From Phellopilus nigrolimitatus (lineage: Eukaryota > Basidiomycota > Agaricomycetes > Hymenochaetales > Hymenochaetaceae), in contig JAJOHG010000033.1 in the NCBI GenBank assembly GCA_021029095.1, positions 124,001 to 188,000 on the forward strand: a stretch of DNA of 64,000 bases, written 5' to 3'. The notes below the pieces were generated by a model. The model was not told the DNA's origin and did no database searches. It worked only from the letters and a program-made list of their open reading frames with translations. Each line of letters starts with the position of its first letter. Position 1 is the stretch's first letter. Below are positions 10,491 to 22,089 of the stretch, in pieces. A program made the translations under genes and the position numbers.

Positions 10491-12431
10491 CTATATCGCA
10501 AACTCATAATCGCCGCCCTCCCGCGCCCACGCGCGCCTCCTGTGGTCGTCCGCGCCCGTGCGGCCCCAGCGCACCGTGCGCGTCGGGCCCGCGTTCCAAT
10601 CCTGCACGCGGCGCTGCGCGATGAGGCTCATCGTCGAGCGGTCCGTGCCGACGAAGCCCGCGCCGAGCGACTGCACGACCGCGTCGACGAGCACGGGGTA
10701 CCTGCGCGGTGTCCCGCCGTCAGCGGCGGCGCCGGCAACGATAATACGATAAGGGAATGTATGTGCTCACCACCGCCCGAACGTCTCCTCCGTCCCCAGC
10801 GCGCCGTGGTCGACCCACTCCCAGCCGAGGTCGCGCACGCCCTGCCACCACGCGGGGTCGCGCTCGTCGCTCGTGACGAGCACGTGCTCGACCTCGACGC
10901 CGTGCCTCTCGCGCAGCTCGGCCTTCACCTCCGCGACGCGCACCGCGAACGCGCTGAGCGGCGCGAAGCACCCCTCCGCGTCCGCGTCTGCGTCCGCGGC
11001 GCCGTCGTCGTCCGCGCAGTAGCGCCCGAAGTCGCCGTGGCGCACGTGCATGGAGACGAACGGCGGGAGCGCGGCGCCGGGCGCGAGGCCGAACGTGCGC
11101 CGCACGAGGTCGCGCGCGAGCGACGCGATGAAGGGCGTCCAGTGCGCGTGCGTGCCGACGGAGCGCCACGCGGGGCTGTAGTCGTAGTTGAACTCGAAGG
11201 TCTATGTTTTCGCGCGGTCAGCTCGGGCGCGCCGGACGGGAGAAGCGGAGGGCAATACGCACGTTCGCGGAGCCGACGTAGTACGGGAAGTCGAAGCACG
11301 CGAGCTGCTCGTCAGGGAGGGCCGCGTGGCCGGCGCCGCCCGTGGCGGGGAAGGGCGCGTGCGCGGGGAGGTGCGCGCGGGCGCGGCCGTCGGGGAAGGT
11401 CAGCGCGGCGAGCGGCGCGAAGCGCGTGTGCGGGTCGTTGTCGAACTGCGGGAGCATGACCGTGTCGCGCGGGACGGGCGTGTACGCGACGTCGAGCGCG
11501 AGGTGCGCCTCGAGGAGGTTCGCGCGCGGGGCGGACTCGCCGCCGGGCGCGGCGGTCGCCCAGATGGACCAGCAGCCGAGCGCGTCGCGCTGCGTGGAGC
11601 GCTCACGCTTGAGGTCGCGCCACTCGATTATGGGGTGGTTGTGCAGGCTGCGCGAGAGGCGCGGGACGTCGAAGACGTCGCCGAAGGGGACGAAGCCGGC
11701 GGCGGAGCCGACGTGCGACGGCGCGAAGGGCGGGAGAACGGCGGTGCGCCCCGAGAGGAGGGCGAGGTAGAGGAGGTTGATGTATGTCATGAAGTCGTTT
11801 GCTGGGTGCTGGAGTTAGTCTAAGGAGAGGTAATTATAGGAATGTGCGCACTCCAGCCTGCGGCGATCCAGGAGGTGATGTACTGCGTGTCGTTGCGGAG
11901 GTTGTCTGGCAGACTATTAATGGAGACTTGATGCGTGCGGCGGGTGTGCTCACCTCTGAAGCTCTCTGTCGGGGCGCCGAGGACCCACTCGGGGTGGTCG
12001 GGCTCGCTGACCTGCTCAGCGGCGCCGAGGTCGAGGTCGGAGCCGGGTGCAGCGTGCGACACGCCCTGCTCCGGGACGCGGCCGGCCTGGGTCTCGGTGC
12101 CACTGGAGACGTACACGACGGCAAAGACGGCGCAGAATGCAAAGAGGAGGAGGACGGTGGCAAGGACTAGGTGGCGCGGGCGACGGGCGAGGGCGGCGAG
12201 GCGGGCGGAGGAGGGCCGGCGAGCGTGGCGCGGGGCTTTTTCGAGGTAGGGCGGGGGCGGCGTGCGGGGCTCGGAGTCGAAGGAGCTGAGGGAGGCCTCG
12301 AGGTCGAGGGCGAGGTCCTCGTCGTCGTCGCTGCCGGAGGCGAGGTCATCGAGGTCGTACGCGTTGGGGTCGTGGTCGTGTGCCGGATATTCGGGATTCG
12401 GAAGGAGGGGAGCGGAGGGCGGGAGTGCCAT
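10491..12431 (-). CDS. O-fucosyltransferase-like type II membrane glycosyltransferase
   Basis: Five exons: 12431-11954, 11905-11852, 11801-11263, 11201-10771 and 10701-10491; the sum is 1713 nt (570 aa), all splice phases agreeing. The N-terminal 86 residues are cytosolic, Asp/Ser/Pro-rich. Residues 87-108 (HLVLATVLLLFAFCAVFAVV) form one signal-anchor helix, so the catalytic part would face the Golgi lumen. Family-like motifs near residue 407 onward are FVSMHVRHGDFG, VLVTSDERDPAWW and GAGFVGTDRSTMSL. They resemble the HxR-GD, TSDE and FVG-S/T-S elements of GDP-fucose O-fucosyltransferases (GT-B fold, Pfam PF10250 as I recall it). It is head-to-head with a GDP-fucose-type transporter, which supports a fucose donor. 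Acceptor and linkage cannot be read from sequence. Introns use two slightly weak donors (GTGCGC, GTGCGT). Confidence 0.75.
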
Positions 12432-13112
12432 GGCTTGGCGGCGGGTGACAAGGAGGAAGGGAGGTAAGACTAGGACTGTAGGAGGAGGGAATATAAGAAA
12501 AGAAAGGGCGTGACGCAAATCGCTTTCAGTGGACTTGCTGCATACATGCGCTGATAGAATTGGGCTATTATTACATTCACTCGACGACCATCTCATCTCG
12601 TCCGCATCCGTTCCTCTCCTTCTGATTGACATTTCCCAATTCCTCTCAGTCTCAGTCTCAGTCTCAGTCTCACTACTGTCGGTCTGTCGCGCGTCGCGCA
12701 TTGTTTTGTTGATTTCTTGTTGTCTTTTTTGCTCCTTGGAGCAGCCAACACCCGGGCTCGGTTTGCCGATGCCGGTTGCGCCATGTCCCCAAAAGGGTCC
12801 CAACGCACGGCATAAACGGTTCCGGGTTTTTCGGTGTCGATCCAGGGGGCCGGGCCCAGATCCGAGGCACCCGCCGCAAATGCACTATCCCCCTAATGGT
12901 CATACATAGATCGCTGTTTCTGCCCGATTCTCCTCCTGTTTCTGCTCTTCTCCCTCGCTCCTGCGTTGCCGCTTTCGGCCCTTTACACCGAGCTCTCTAA
13001 ATACTTACCGTGCATGCACGCTGCACCGGCCACTCCTCCTCCCAACTGCGACGACCAGTGACCACCGACCACCGAGCACAGCGACCACCGAACACTGACG
13101 ACAACGACCACC
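12432..13112. promoter_or_regulatory. Shared 5' region of the glycosyltransferase / transporter pair
   Basis: 681 bp separate the divergent starts at 12431 and 13113. It includes a (CTCAGT)n tract at about 12,643-12,671, which codes nothing. Near the transporter start, 13,049-13,112 repeats a CGACCACC-like unit several times up to the ATG. Common regulation of the two genes is plausible from geometry, not shown. Confidence 0.5.
13049..13112 (+). repeat. Imperfect CGACCACC repeats in the transporter 5' UTR
   Basis: The bases immediately before the transporter ATG contain at least five copies of a GACCACC/GACAAC-type unit. This is a leader low-complexity tract rich in A and C, as in other highly expressed fungal leaders. 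Function unknown. Confidence 0.5.
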
Positions 13113-15659
13113 ATGCCCGCCCCCAACCAGCAGGCGACCACCTTCCAGGTCGCGTCCGTCGTCTCTTTCTACATGACCGCCGCCCTCGTCGTACGTACAT
13201 CTATTCCAATTTCACCTCCATCCCTCCCCGACTAACGCGTCCCTCGTAGATGGTTTTCGTGTATGCCCAACCCGTCTCCTCCCCAAAGCTCCCTCCTGAC
13301 GTTTACTCCGTAGCAACAAGGCCGTCCTTAACTCCTCCCCCGATCTGCCCCTCCTCTTCCTCTTCATCCAGCTCGTCATCGCCGTCGCCCTCCTCCACCT
13401 CTCCGCAGCCGTCTCCTCAAAAATCGACATCCCGCGCCTCGAGCTCGCAACAGCCAAGAAACTCACACCCGTCGTCCTTGTCAACATCATCGGCCTCGTC
13501 TTCAACACCCTCTGCCTGCGCGACGTCGAGGCCAGCTTCTTCCAGGTGCGCCTCGCCACATCCCATTCTTCTTCTTCTAAATTAATTTGAAAACGAATGC
13601 ATGGCGCTGTAGATCGCACGCGGCATGGTCATCCCGCTCACTATCCTCGTTTCCTCCGTCAGCACTCGCACCGCGCCCGCGGGACGCGTCGTCACCGCCG
13701 CCGGCATCGTCACGCTCGGCTTCCTCCTCGGCGTGTCCCCGCCCTCGCTCTCCGCGCTCTCCTTCTCGCTGGCCCCCGCCGCGCCGGGCGTCTCCGGCGC
13801 GCGCGACCCGCACGCCGCGCCGGGGCTCCTCAGCCTCGTGTACGGCCTGCTCTCCGCGCTCTTCATCGCGTTCCACAGCGTGCTCATCAAGTCCTCGCTC
13901 CCGCACTGCGGCGGCTCGACCATCCAGCTCGCGTACTGGACGAACCTCGGCTCCGCCGCCTTCCTCGCGCCGTTCGTCGTGCTCACCGGCGAGCCGTTCA
14001 AGGTGCTCGCCCTCCTCGGCGACTCCCTCCAGGGCTGGAACTTCAGCGTGTTCGTGTGGGGCAGCCTTGTGACGGGCGTCTTTGGATTCCTGCTGTGCAT
14101 CGCGGGCCTGCTCAGCATCAAGGTGACCAGCCCGGTGACGCATATGTTCTCCAGCGTAAGTCTCCCTTTTTCGCACGTCTATTCTTTCTACGTCCTTGAG
14201 ACGCGAATCTCGCGGAAGCAAGCTTGGATTTCCCGGCAAACGGAAAGAAAGACGGTTGCCACGAACTTCCTCGCTCGCATACGCGTTATCCACCTCCATA
14301 AGTCCACCGGACCCAAAACTCCCATTCGCGTCGACATACTTCCCCGTGCGCCTCGTCCGGGATCATCATCACAGCTTGCGTCGCTACGCCCGCCCCGGGT
14401 TATTTTTAGCCTCTATCTTTCGCTCTGCCCAATTTATCTCGACCGACCGATGCGGTACTTGGCGGTCATTCAATCTGCGTTCTATGTTTATCGTCGCGCA
14501 TATACGCGCCCGCGCGTTGCCGTTCACGTCCACCGTGATCTCCAATTCGTTCCATCTTCCTGGATTCCATCATCAACGCAGGCCTCCCAATCACCCCTCC
14601 CATCTCAATTGTGTCCTCCCCTCGCTCCTATCAACCTATCTTGGGAGAGCTTTCCATGCGCAAACCGCGAGCCAACAGCTCCTGCGCTTCCTTTGATACC
14701 TGCGCTCTGAACTCTTCAACAATCTTCCTCTCTTCTCTTCTCTTCTCCTGCGCTCTGCCCTGGCCTAATATCTTCCTGATTATTGTCGCTGACGTGTTGC
14801 TTCTCTGTCATCCGTAGGCTGCGCGCTCCGTGATCCAGACCCTGCTCGGCGTCTGGCTATTCGGGGACTTGCTCACCATGTACGTTTTCCCGTTTTTATC
14901 CTTTCTGTTTTTCTTCGTTCCTTGCGTGCGTACGGCTGGCTAGATTCAGGGGAGGATTTCGCTATGGACTAGGTCTTCTTTTTTTGGCCTAGACCTTTTT
15001 CCGGATTTGCTCGGGCGCCGTTGCTTCCCTACCCATAGCGACGATCCTCCCGCCCTTGCAGATCACTCGCCTTTTCTGGTGACGACGTGCGGCTTCTATT
15101 CTGGGCGTCGGCGTCGTGGAGACGACGAAGGAGGCGCCACCGCCACCGCCGCCGCCGCTGCTTTCCTCTTTCTTGCTCTTCGGCTTGTTTTTCGCGGATC
15201 CTCTTATTTTTGGTTTCTATTTATTTTTCCTGTTTTGGGAGGTTGTGTTGACTATGCTCCGTAACAACGTTGATGATGACGCTGGCGCTGACGACCATTA
15301 TTGCACTTGTAGAAACCGCGCGACGTCGATTATGGTCATCCTCCTCGGGACTATGTACGTCCCGGCCCCCCTCTGTCCCCCACACCGCTCCGTTCGGCTG
15401 ACCGTTGCAACGAAACAGGTTCTACACGTGGGCGAAGCACGTCGAGGGCCAGCAGCGCGCCGCGCCCGCATCGCGGTTCGCGTCGGCGCTCCTGGGCGCA
15501 CGCTCCTCGTCCTCCTCTTTTTCAGGCGCGGAAGAGGAGGAGGGCATGGGCCTCGAGGACGTGAAACCAAAGGCGCGCGACCTCGAGTGGGGCCGCCTCG
15601 CGTCCGTGAGAGAGGACGACGCGGAGGTGCTGTTCGACGCGGAGAAGGCGCGCGCGTGA
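13113..15659 (+). CDS. GDP-fucose-type nucleotide-sugar transporter (SLC35C1-like)
   Basis: Seven exons: 13113-13190, 13250-13260, 13314-13545, 13613-14155, 14818-14879, 15313-15354 and 15419-15659; total 402 aa, frame consistent. The exon at 13250 is only 11 nt. Hydrophobic segments cover most of the protein. Characteristic stretches are MVFVNKAVLN (N-terminal FxNK), DLPLLFLFIQLVIAV, LCLRDVEASFFQIARGMVIP, KVTSPVTHMFSSAARSVIQT and GTMFYTWAKHVE. They follow the SLC35C1 GDP-fucose transporter order (NK motif, L-VG-F-N-R, TSP-TH--S--AK---QT, -YTW). It should exchange GDP-sugar for GMP across the Golgi membrane. The divergent neighbour is a putative fucosyltransferase. GDP-mannose or UDP-sugar specificity cannot be excluded. 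Introns 4 (662 nt) and 5 (433 nt) are strikingly long for this genome. Confidence 0.82.
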
Positions 15660-16040
15660 GCGCGAGCGCGCGGTGCAGGGGCGCGCCTGTGCGCTTCCTG
15701 CTTTTGGATTTGGGTCCCGGCGGCCGGCCTTGCCTCCTTTCTTCGCTTCTTTTTTTTTCGTTTTGTTAATCTATTCTGCTTTCTTGAACTTACTTCGTCG
15801 CAGCCCGCCCCCTCCCCCCGCACGCCGCTCGTTTATTTATCGCCGCACGCACGCAACCATCATGCACCATCATGCACCATCGCGCACTCCGCGCTCTGCC
15901 GAACTATGCAATCTATAACAATCTATCTATCCGACTCTGTACTCGTTGCTCATTTACGTGTGTACGCCCCCGCCCTCCCGGCGCACAGCGCGCTGCCAGA
16001 CCTGCCTTAATCCTGCTATCTCGCGCTGCGGGGCGCGCGC

Positions 16041-16067
16041 AGAACCGAACCGAACCGAACCGAACCG
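16041..16067. repeat. Pentanucleotide repeat (GAACC)n
   Basis: Five tandem GAACC units. It is isolated simple sequence, without the terminal repeats of the AACCGAACC-rich MITE at 30.9 kb. Confidence 0.85.
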
Positions 16068-16646
16068 AGCTGTGCCTGTTTGACTCTGTGTTGTGTACCT
16101 CAGTATGTATACATGTACGGACGGACGGACGTTGCACGGACTTCTTTCTTTCCACCCGCACTATACATACCTATATATTCTCTGTACTCTGCGCCCGCCG
16201 GTTGCAGCAATAACAATGATAGAACGGCTTTAGATGTCTACCTACCTACGTACTGTACGATATATGTATATTAATTAGGCACGGGCACGGGCGTTCTTCT
16301 CCCGATCGCCGATCGCTGAGAATGAGATTGGGCGCCTGCTCCGCCCCCCGGCACCGCAGGAGCTGCTTGTGGCGCCCTCGCGGGAGGTGGCGCGCGCGGG
16401 GTGAGAGGCGCCTGCGTTTCTCCGCGCGTATTCGTGCAATCTACGAGTTGCGATACGGCGCGCTGATTGCGGGGCCAGGGACGTATGTGCGTGTTGAGCC
16501 CTGGCGGATGTGCGTGTTTTGCCCCGGGGAAGGTGGGGGACGGGGCGTGACGCTGATAGGGGGTTGGGATTTCGACGGGGCGTGCGGTTCGGTTCCTTTT
16601 ATTGATTTGATTTGACTTGCTTTTTTGTCCGCTCTGGGCGAGCACT

Positions 16647-16667
16647 GTATGTACGTACGTACGTACG
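16647..16667. repeat. Tetranucleotide repeat (GTAC)n
   Basis: Five tandem GTAC units, self-complementary on both strands. Simple repeat in the gene-poor interval. Confidence 0.85.
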
Positions 16668-17739
16668 CAGAGGCCCGGGATCATCGAAGGCGCGCGTTTT
16701 ATCAACGCTGGTTCGAGACGGTGGTGCCTGGGAAGCGCGCGTGAGTACCCCGCGAAGCGCGAAGCACGAAGCCATCCGTGCGCGGATAAAAATGCCGCGA
16801 TAGATGCGCGGCGGGAGGGGGGCGCGGAGGGGCGCGTGGGCGACCGGAGGAGCGGCCGGAGGGAGGTCTGCACGCGTCTTATCTTATGGGTGTGATGTGT
16901 ATATCTGGCTCGGACGCTTACAGGATTGCGAGTGTGCGTTGGGTGCTCGGTCTCCGGGGATGCGCGGGCATATCATATGTGCGATCTTCAGAGGCTTCTT
17001 TACCCCCCTCCTCCTTTCGTGATTTTATTTCGGGCCGGGGGGCGTTGCGGATGGGCGGGCGCCCTTTGGCGTCCCCGCGCGCGCGGTAGCAGAAGGGCTT
17101 TTGGGTTTCTGTTGCCTTGGGACAGGTGGAAAACATTCGGAGGACAGAACGGGGAAATCAGGACTGCGTGCGAGACGGTGGTATATACTAAGAGAGTATA
17201 ACTTAAGGTCTCGACGCCGCGCAGGTGGAGGAAATATAAGTTATAAGCACGCGCGTCCAGAAGAAAGGAACGCGGTCACATGATGAGAGTGGGGAGGGGA
17301 AAGGAATAGAAAGGAATAGAAAGAAGAAAGTCAGAAGATAGGCTGTAGATGCGCGTGCGGAGGCGGAGGGCGGTTGGGGTGCGCGGCTGCTGTGCGCGGG
17401 GCCGCGAACCAGCTGTCGCGCGCCTTCCGTCTGGACGAGCGGGCGTGTCGACATGGGATAGACAGCGAGGCCGGCTGTGTGCGGACCAGCCGTCCCAGCC
17501 GTCCCAACTGGCCGGCCAGCCAGGTTCGGATTTGCCGGCCAGGGCGCGCGGGCTTGCTTGTTGGATTCGTTTAGAGCCTCCGCAGAAGTACGCGCGTGCA
17601 CGCGCGTCACCGGCGGGCAGGCGGCCGCGGATGGCTCGCCTGTGTGTTCGTGCCTGGGCTTGCGAAGGCGCAGGACGGCGGACGCGGGCAGAAGGACGGG
17701 GCGCCCCGCGTGGTGCGCTGTGAGAACATCAGGCTCGAA

Positions 17740-17800
17740 AGACTCAGACTTAGACTCAGAATCTGGCTCAGACTCTTGCTCAGACTCTCGCTCAGACACA
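17740..17800. repeat. Imperfect (GACTCA)n repeat
   Basis: GACTCA/GACTTA units repeated with CT interruptions. It creates spurious Ser/Glu-rich reading frames on the minus strand. Confidence 0.75.
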
Positions 17801-19189
17801 GGCTTCGGGCGTCAGAGAACCTCGGAGAATTAGGCCAGCGCCGCGCGGAGAGAGAAGGGCACGAGGTGATCGACCCCCTGGCTGATGCCCTTCCTCTTTA
17901 CCCGCGTCTTTCTGCAGTTGTGCGACGGGAGGAAGGTCCGCGCATGCTGTCCGAGAGAGTTAGGAATAAAATGTATTTGTTTTGTTTCTGCAGGTAAAAA
18001 TGAATAAATTCGGTGCCTGTCGTCGTAGGATGCGACGTCCAAGTCAGAAAAGACAGGCCAGTCCGACAAGTGCGCGGAAGGACGAGGTACGAGGTGTGAT
18101 CGCTCGAGAGAAGAGAAGAGATGGCAGCTGGGCAGCCATGCGGGTCGGTGGTGGCGACATGATTCCGGACCCAAAAATAGCTGATTCTGGGGGCGTGGGC
18201 CGTGGCGGTGTACGCCGATCCTGGCCGGGAGGTAGCGCTCTCCACGGACCGCGTCGGGCGCTCTGGGCAGCATGACGAAAAGGGCTCGCAAGCACGCGCG
18301 CACCTTCCAATTGGCTGGCCGGCAGAGGAAAAGCGTTAAACCAGAACGGTATTTTAGACTTCAATGACCGAATTCGCGCCTGTTGATCTGCAGATCCCTC
18401 AAGACTCCAACCCGGCAAACGGGCAGGGGTAAGCGGAGAGCGAGCCTTCGGAGTCTTACCCAGAGCGTGCGCGCTGGAGGCTATTGAACGCGGTCAGCCA
18501 TAGCCGGGCGAGAACACGCAGGCCACGAGGCAGATAGCGTGCACGCCAGCAGGCGCCTTAACGCAGATTTGGCCCGCTCGCCTTGTGCAGCGCGCATTTC
18601 TCCGCGTCGACGTGCGCAGGTGTCTTCCTGTGGCAGATAGAAAGGAGGGCTACGGCTACTCCATGTATTTCTGTCCGTCCGATGGCTGAAGATATATTTG
18701 ATTGATCGCTGGGGTTGAGGGGGCGCAACAGTTGCAAACCAGGGGGGATTCGAAAGGGAACCTGTGGATCTGATCTTGCTGTGTTATATTTTTGCGAAAG
18801 CCTCGAAAAAGGATAAGAAAAGGGGGAGTTGGAGATCTCGCGCTCTAGAGATTAGAATGGAGTGGAGCAGCAGGGCAAGGGCGCAAATGCTCAACGCAGA
18901 ATAAAGAGAAATGGAAAAGAAAAAGAAACGACGAACGGAAACCCGGAAGGAGTAATGTGTGTGCCTGTGCGGTAAACCGGCCGTATACACTCCCAAAGCG
19001 GTAACCATGATGGATGGGCCCGTCGATCAAGCCGGCGTTGCGGCGTCGGCGACGAGCTCACATTGTTAACATGTCACTGGAGCTGCCCTCCCTAAAAGCA
19101 ACTTGCCCCCCGATGCCTCTCCGCCTCCATCCTCCATTCGTTTCTCCTCCCGCTGCCCCTCCTCTCCTTCCGCCACCCACACCCTCACA

Positions 19190-21318
19190 ATGGCCGCAGC
19201 CGCCGCCCCCGCCGCCGCCCGCCCGCCACACGCCCTCGCCATGCCCGCCGGCATCGACAAGAAGCCCGCGGGCGCAGCCAGGGGCTTCGCGCTGCCCCCA
19301 ACGCCGCCGCTCTCCGACGACGAGCACGACGACCCGCGCGTCGGCCCCGCGCGCCTCGACGCCGCCGCCGACAGACCGCGCGCCCCGCCGACGCGCGTCT
19401 TCGAGCGCACGCTGGGCGACACCGAGCTGTCCTACTACCTCCCCTCGCGCGCCGACGGCGTCAACGACATGTCCGTCCCACCCCCCAGCACCCTTCTCTT
19501 CCTCCTTTGAATCACATTAACCCACGCGCTTCAGGTACCTGCACCTCGGCTTCCGCGCGCCCGCCGCGCTGCTCGCCCCGGCCCGCGTGCGCGCCGCCTG
19601 GGCGTACCTGCGCCTCGTGCACCCGCCGCTCGCCGCGCACGTGCGCCCGGCGCCCGCGGGCACCGGCGCGTACGCCGAGACGCGCTTCGCGTACGCCGCC
19701 CCGCGCTCCGCCGCCGCGGCGCTCGCGCAGGCGGGCGCCGCGCTCGAGTTCCGCCCGCAGGGCAGGGACGCGCTCGTCGACGCGTACCTCAATGGCCCTC
19801 GCACGCTCGGCGACGAGCGCCTCGCGTACCTGATCGTGGGGTGCGGCGGCGGCGGCGCGGCCGAGCCGCTGCTGACGCCGGCGAGCACGCCGGGCCCCAC
19901 GCAGACGCGCGACGAGGCGTTCCCGCCCTTCCCGCCGTCTCCGTCTGCGGCTCCGGCTTCTGACCCGCCGGAGGAAGACGTCAGGGAGTACGACCTCCTC
20001 ATCTGCGCGACGCACTTCCTCGGCGACGGCATGGCGCTGCACCGCTTCGCGAACGAGCTCTTCCTGCTGCTCGCCGGGCGCGATGCGGAGGGGCGGGAGA
20101 AGCCGACGGCGGAGATCGAGGAGATGCTCCGGCGCGAGTGGGAGGCGAGGTGGGGCGGCGGGCACCGCGAGAGCGCGGAGGCTAAACAGGCGCAGGGCGC
20201 TAAGGTGCTCCCGTGTGCGATCGAAGACGCCCTCCCGCAGGTTGACGGCCGCTTCCGACGGGCGGTGGGGAAGGTCGATTTCCAGAGCAGCCAGCAGAAT
20301 ATCATCGTAAGTGGCTGCATTCTCTTATCTCCCGCCTTATCTTTGGTAGACGCTGATTTGCGCCATTACAACTCTTTTTCTCTCTCTTTCTTTTCGTTCA
20401 GGGTGGCCACGCGTTCCCTCGTAAGAAACACGCCGTCAGGCGCACTGTCGTGCAGACCGTTCCGCTCGACGCGAAAAAGACAAAGGCGGTTCTGAAGAAG
20501 TGCAAGGAGAACGGCGTGTCGATCGCGAACGCCTTCTTCGCGCTCAGCGCCCTCGCCTGGGGGCGCGTAAAGGAGCTCGAGAAGGAGGGCGCGCAGGGGC
20601 GAGAGCTGCCCATGTAAGTCCTCCCTAGAGCCCCCGTAGCCCCAAGAGCGCTAAAACCTGATCTCTCTATGCAAGAATGATGTACACGGCGCTCAACCTC
20701 CGCCCGTACCTCCTCGCCTCCGCCACCGCCGACAGCTCGTACTGGTTCACCGCCATCGGGTACCTTAACATCGTCCTCCCCGCCTTCCTCCCCTCCTCAT
20801 CCGCACCCGCGCGCGTGCACCAGACCTTCTGGCACCGCGCGCGCGCGGCGAAGCGCCAGATCGCGCACGCCGCGAAGCACCCGCTGCTCGTGAGCCGCAC
20901 GCACGAGATGGCGCGCACCCGCGGGGCGCGCGCGCGCGCCTGGGCGCGGGAGGACGACGAGAAGGACGCGCGCGCGCGGGGCGCGCCTCTCCCCGCAGCC
21001 GAGGCCGCACCCGCCGACGACGCAGCGGCGCCGCCGCCCTGGGCGCGCGCGCGCGCGCCGTCGACGGCGCTCGTGGGGCTCTCGATGCTGGGCAACCTCG
21101 ACGGGACGTACGCGCACGGGGCGTACCCCGCGCTCGCGCTGCACACGCTGACGACGGGGAGCCGGCAGCGCGCGGGCGCGGCGCTGCTGTTCGGGTACAC
21201 GTTCTGCGGGCGGCTGTGGCTGAGCCTCGGGCACGACGCGCACGGCTTTGCGGACGGCGCGGTCGAGCGGTGGTGGGCGGCGCTGCTGCGCGGCGTGGAT
21301 GAGTTTCTGGTGGGCTAG
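19190..21318 (+). CDS. CAT/condensation-fold acyltransferase-like protein
   Basis: Four exons: 19190-19470, 19535-20306, 20402-20613 and 20676-21318; 635 aa, frame consistent. The start at 19190 has good context (CACAATGG). The signature THFLGDGMALH near residue 253 fits the HxxxDG catalytic motif of CoA-dependent acyltransferases and condensation domains (His as general base). Further family-like text is VPLDAKKTKAVLKKCKENGV, SIANAFFALSALAW and LVGLSMLGNLDGTY. The usual DFGWG motif near the C-terminus is not visible. The protein is very Ala/Arg-rich with extreme GC at third positions. Acyl donor and acceptor unknown; a cytosolic alcohol or sugar acetyltransferase role would be guesswork. Intron 1 uses a rare GTCCGT donor. 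It lies downstream of the fucose pair; a functional link is unproven. Confidence 0.72.
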
Positions 21319-22089
21319 GTGTGGGCGACTTTTCTTTTCGTTTTTTTCTTTAGAACAGATCTGGCTTTGTGCGTGTGTACGACGGACATTTTGTACAGAC
21401 GATGCGGACTCTTTGCATATCTATATGTTGGACACTGCTGCGGACTTTCTCCTGCTTTCGATGATTCTCAGCTTGCTTATTCTCGTCCCGAGGTGTTGTT
21501 ATTTGTGTCGCTTAGATATGTTTGTATGTAGTTCTGTAAAACTGCTACTCGTTACTCTTTTTGCATGTGTTCCTCTTCGTCGGTCGTGCCCTTGGGAAGA
21601 GCGCGCCGTTTTTCCGTGGAGGTGGAGTATTTGCCCCTCCGTTATGAATCGTCTGTATTCGCGTTAGTCGTTCAGGATCGACAGTGGGGCCGGTTGTGTG
21701 CCAAAACAAGTAACATTGTATGTCTGACCGACGTCGAGGAGAGGAGAGAATATTGCATGTTCGTAGTTCCTGACGCTGTCTGGCACGGGGCGCGCAGGAC
21801 AGGATTCAGCTCCGTGTCGGCCGAAGAGGGCACGAGAGGCCGGTCGAAAACGAAAGTAGTGTCGCGTTTTTCGCGGACTTGGTCAAAATCACGTACATGT
21901 ATTGAACAGCGCCCGCCGCCGGTACCGTTCCGGCAGCCGCTGCTGCTTGAAATACGATGATAATATGGATACTGGTTGCTACAGTTTATTACTTCGCCGG
22001 TCGCAAGATAGCTATTCAGCAACCACAGGGTTTAAAGTAAGTAATTTACCGATGTTACAAAGGTACAGCTGGAGAGTGCACGGGGGCGA
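21319..22089. other. Intergenic: acyltransferase 3' flank up to the copia insertion
   Basis: No supported gene. The GGCGA at 22,085-22,089 is the left copy of the retrotransposon target-site duplication. Confidence 0.6.

Larger units (their letters stand above)
15660..19189. other. Gene-poor GC-rich interval
   Basis: About 3.5 kb without a supported gene. Reading frames here are short, overlap on both strands and have biased composition (for example Ser/Glu runs from a repeat at 17,740-17,800), with no recognisable domain or consistent splice pattern. Contents: transporter 3' UTR, several simple repeats and the promoter of the acyltransferase gene. No transposon termini were recognised. Confidence 0.5.

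Noticed and set aside
10311..11459. 382-codon plus-strand frame over the glycosyltransferase 3' half
   Set aside because: Arg/Ala-rich mirror of the real minus-strand exons, which carry family motifs and consistent introns.
13577..14299. 240-codon minus-strand frame opposite the transporter
   Set aside because: Highly charged mirror frame of a membrane protein exon; no family resemblance.
16041..16067. (GAACC)n tract as another copy of the hAT-like MITE
   Set aside because: No TAGTGTTGCCG ends and no 8-bp duplication; only a simple repeat.
16680..16760. Possible tRNA because of a GGTTCGA string
   Set aside because: No matching acceptor stem, anticodon arm or B-box spacing could be drawn.
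17203..17799. 198-codon minus-strand frame with Ser/Glu start
   Set aside because: Starts inside a (GACTCA)n repeat and shows no domain, conserved splice sites or sensible context.
19517..20320. Minus-strand frames of 217-267 codons opposite the acyltransferase
   Set aside because: GC-driven antisense frames; the plus strand holds the HxxxDG motif and a phase-consistent model.
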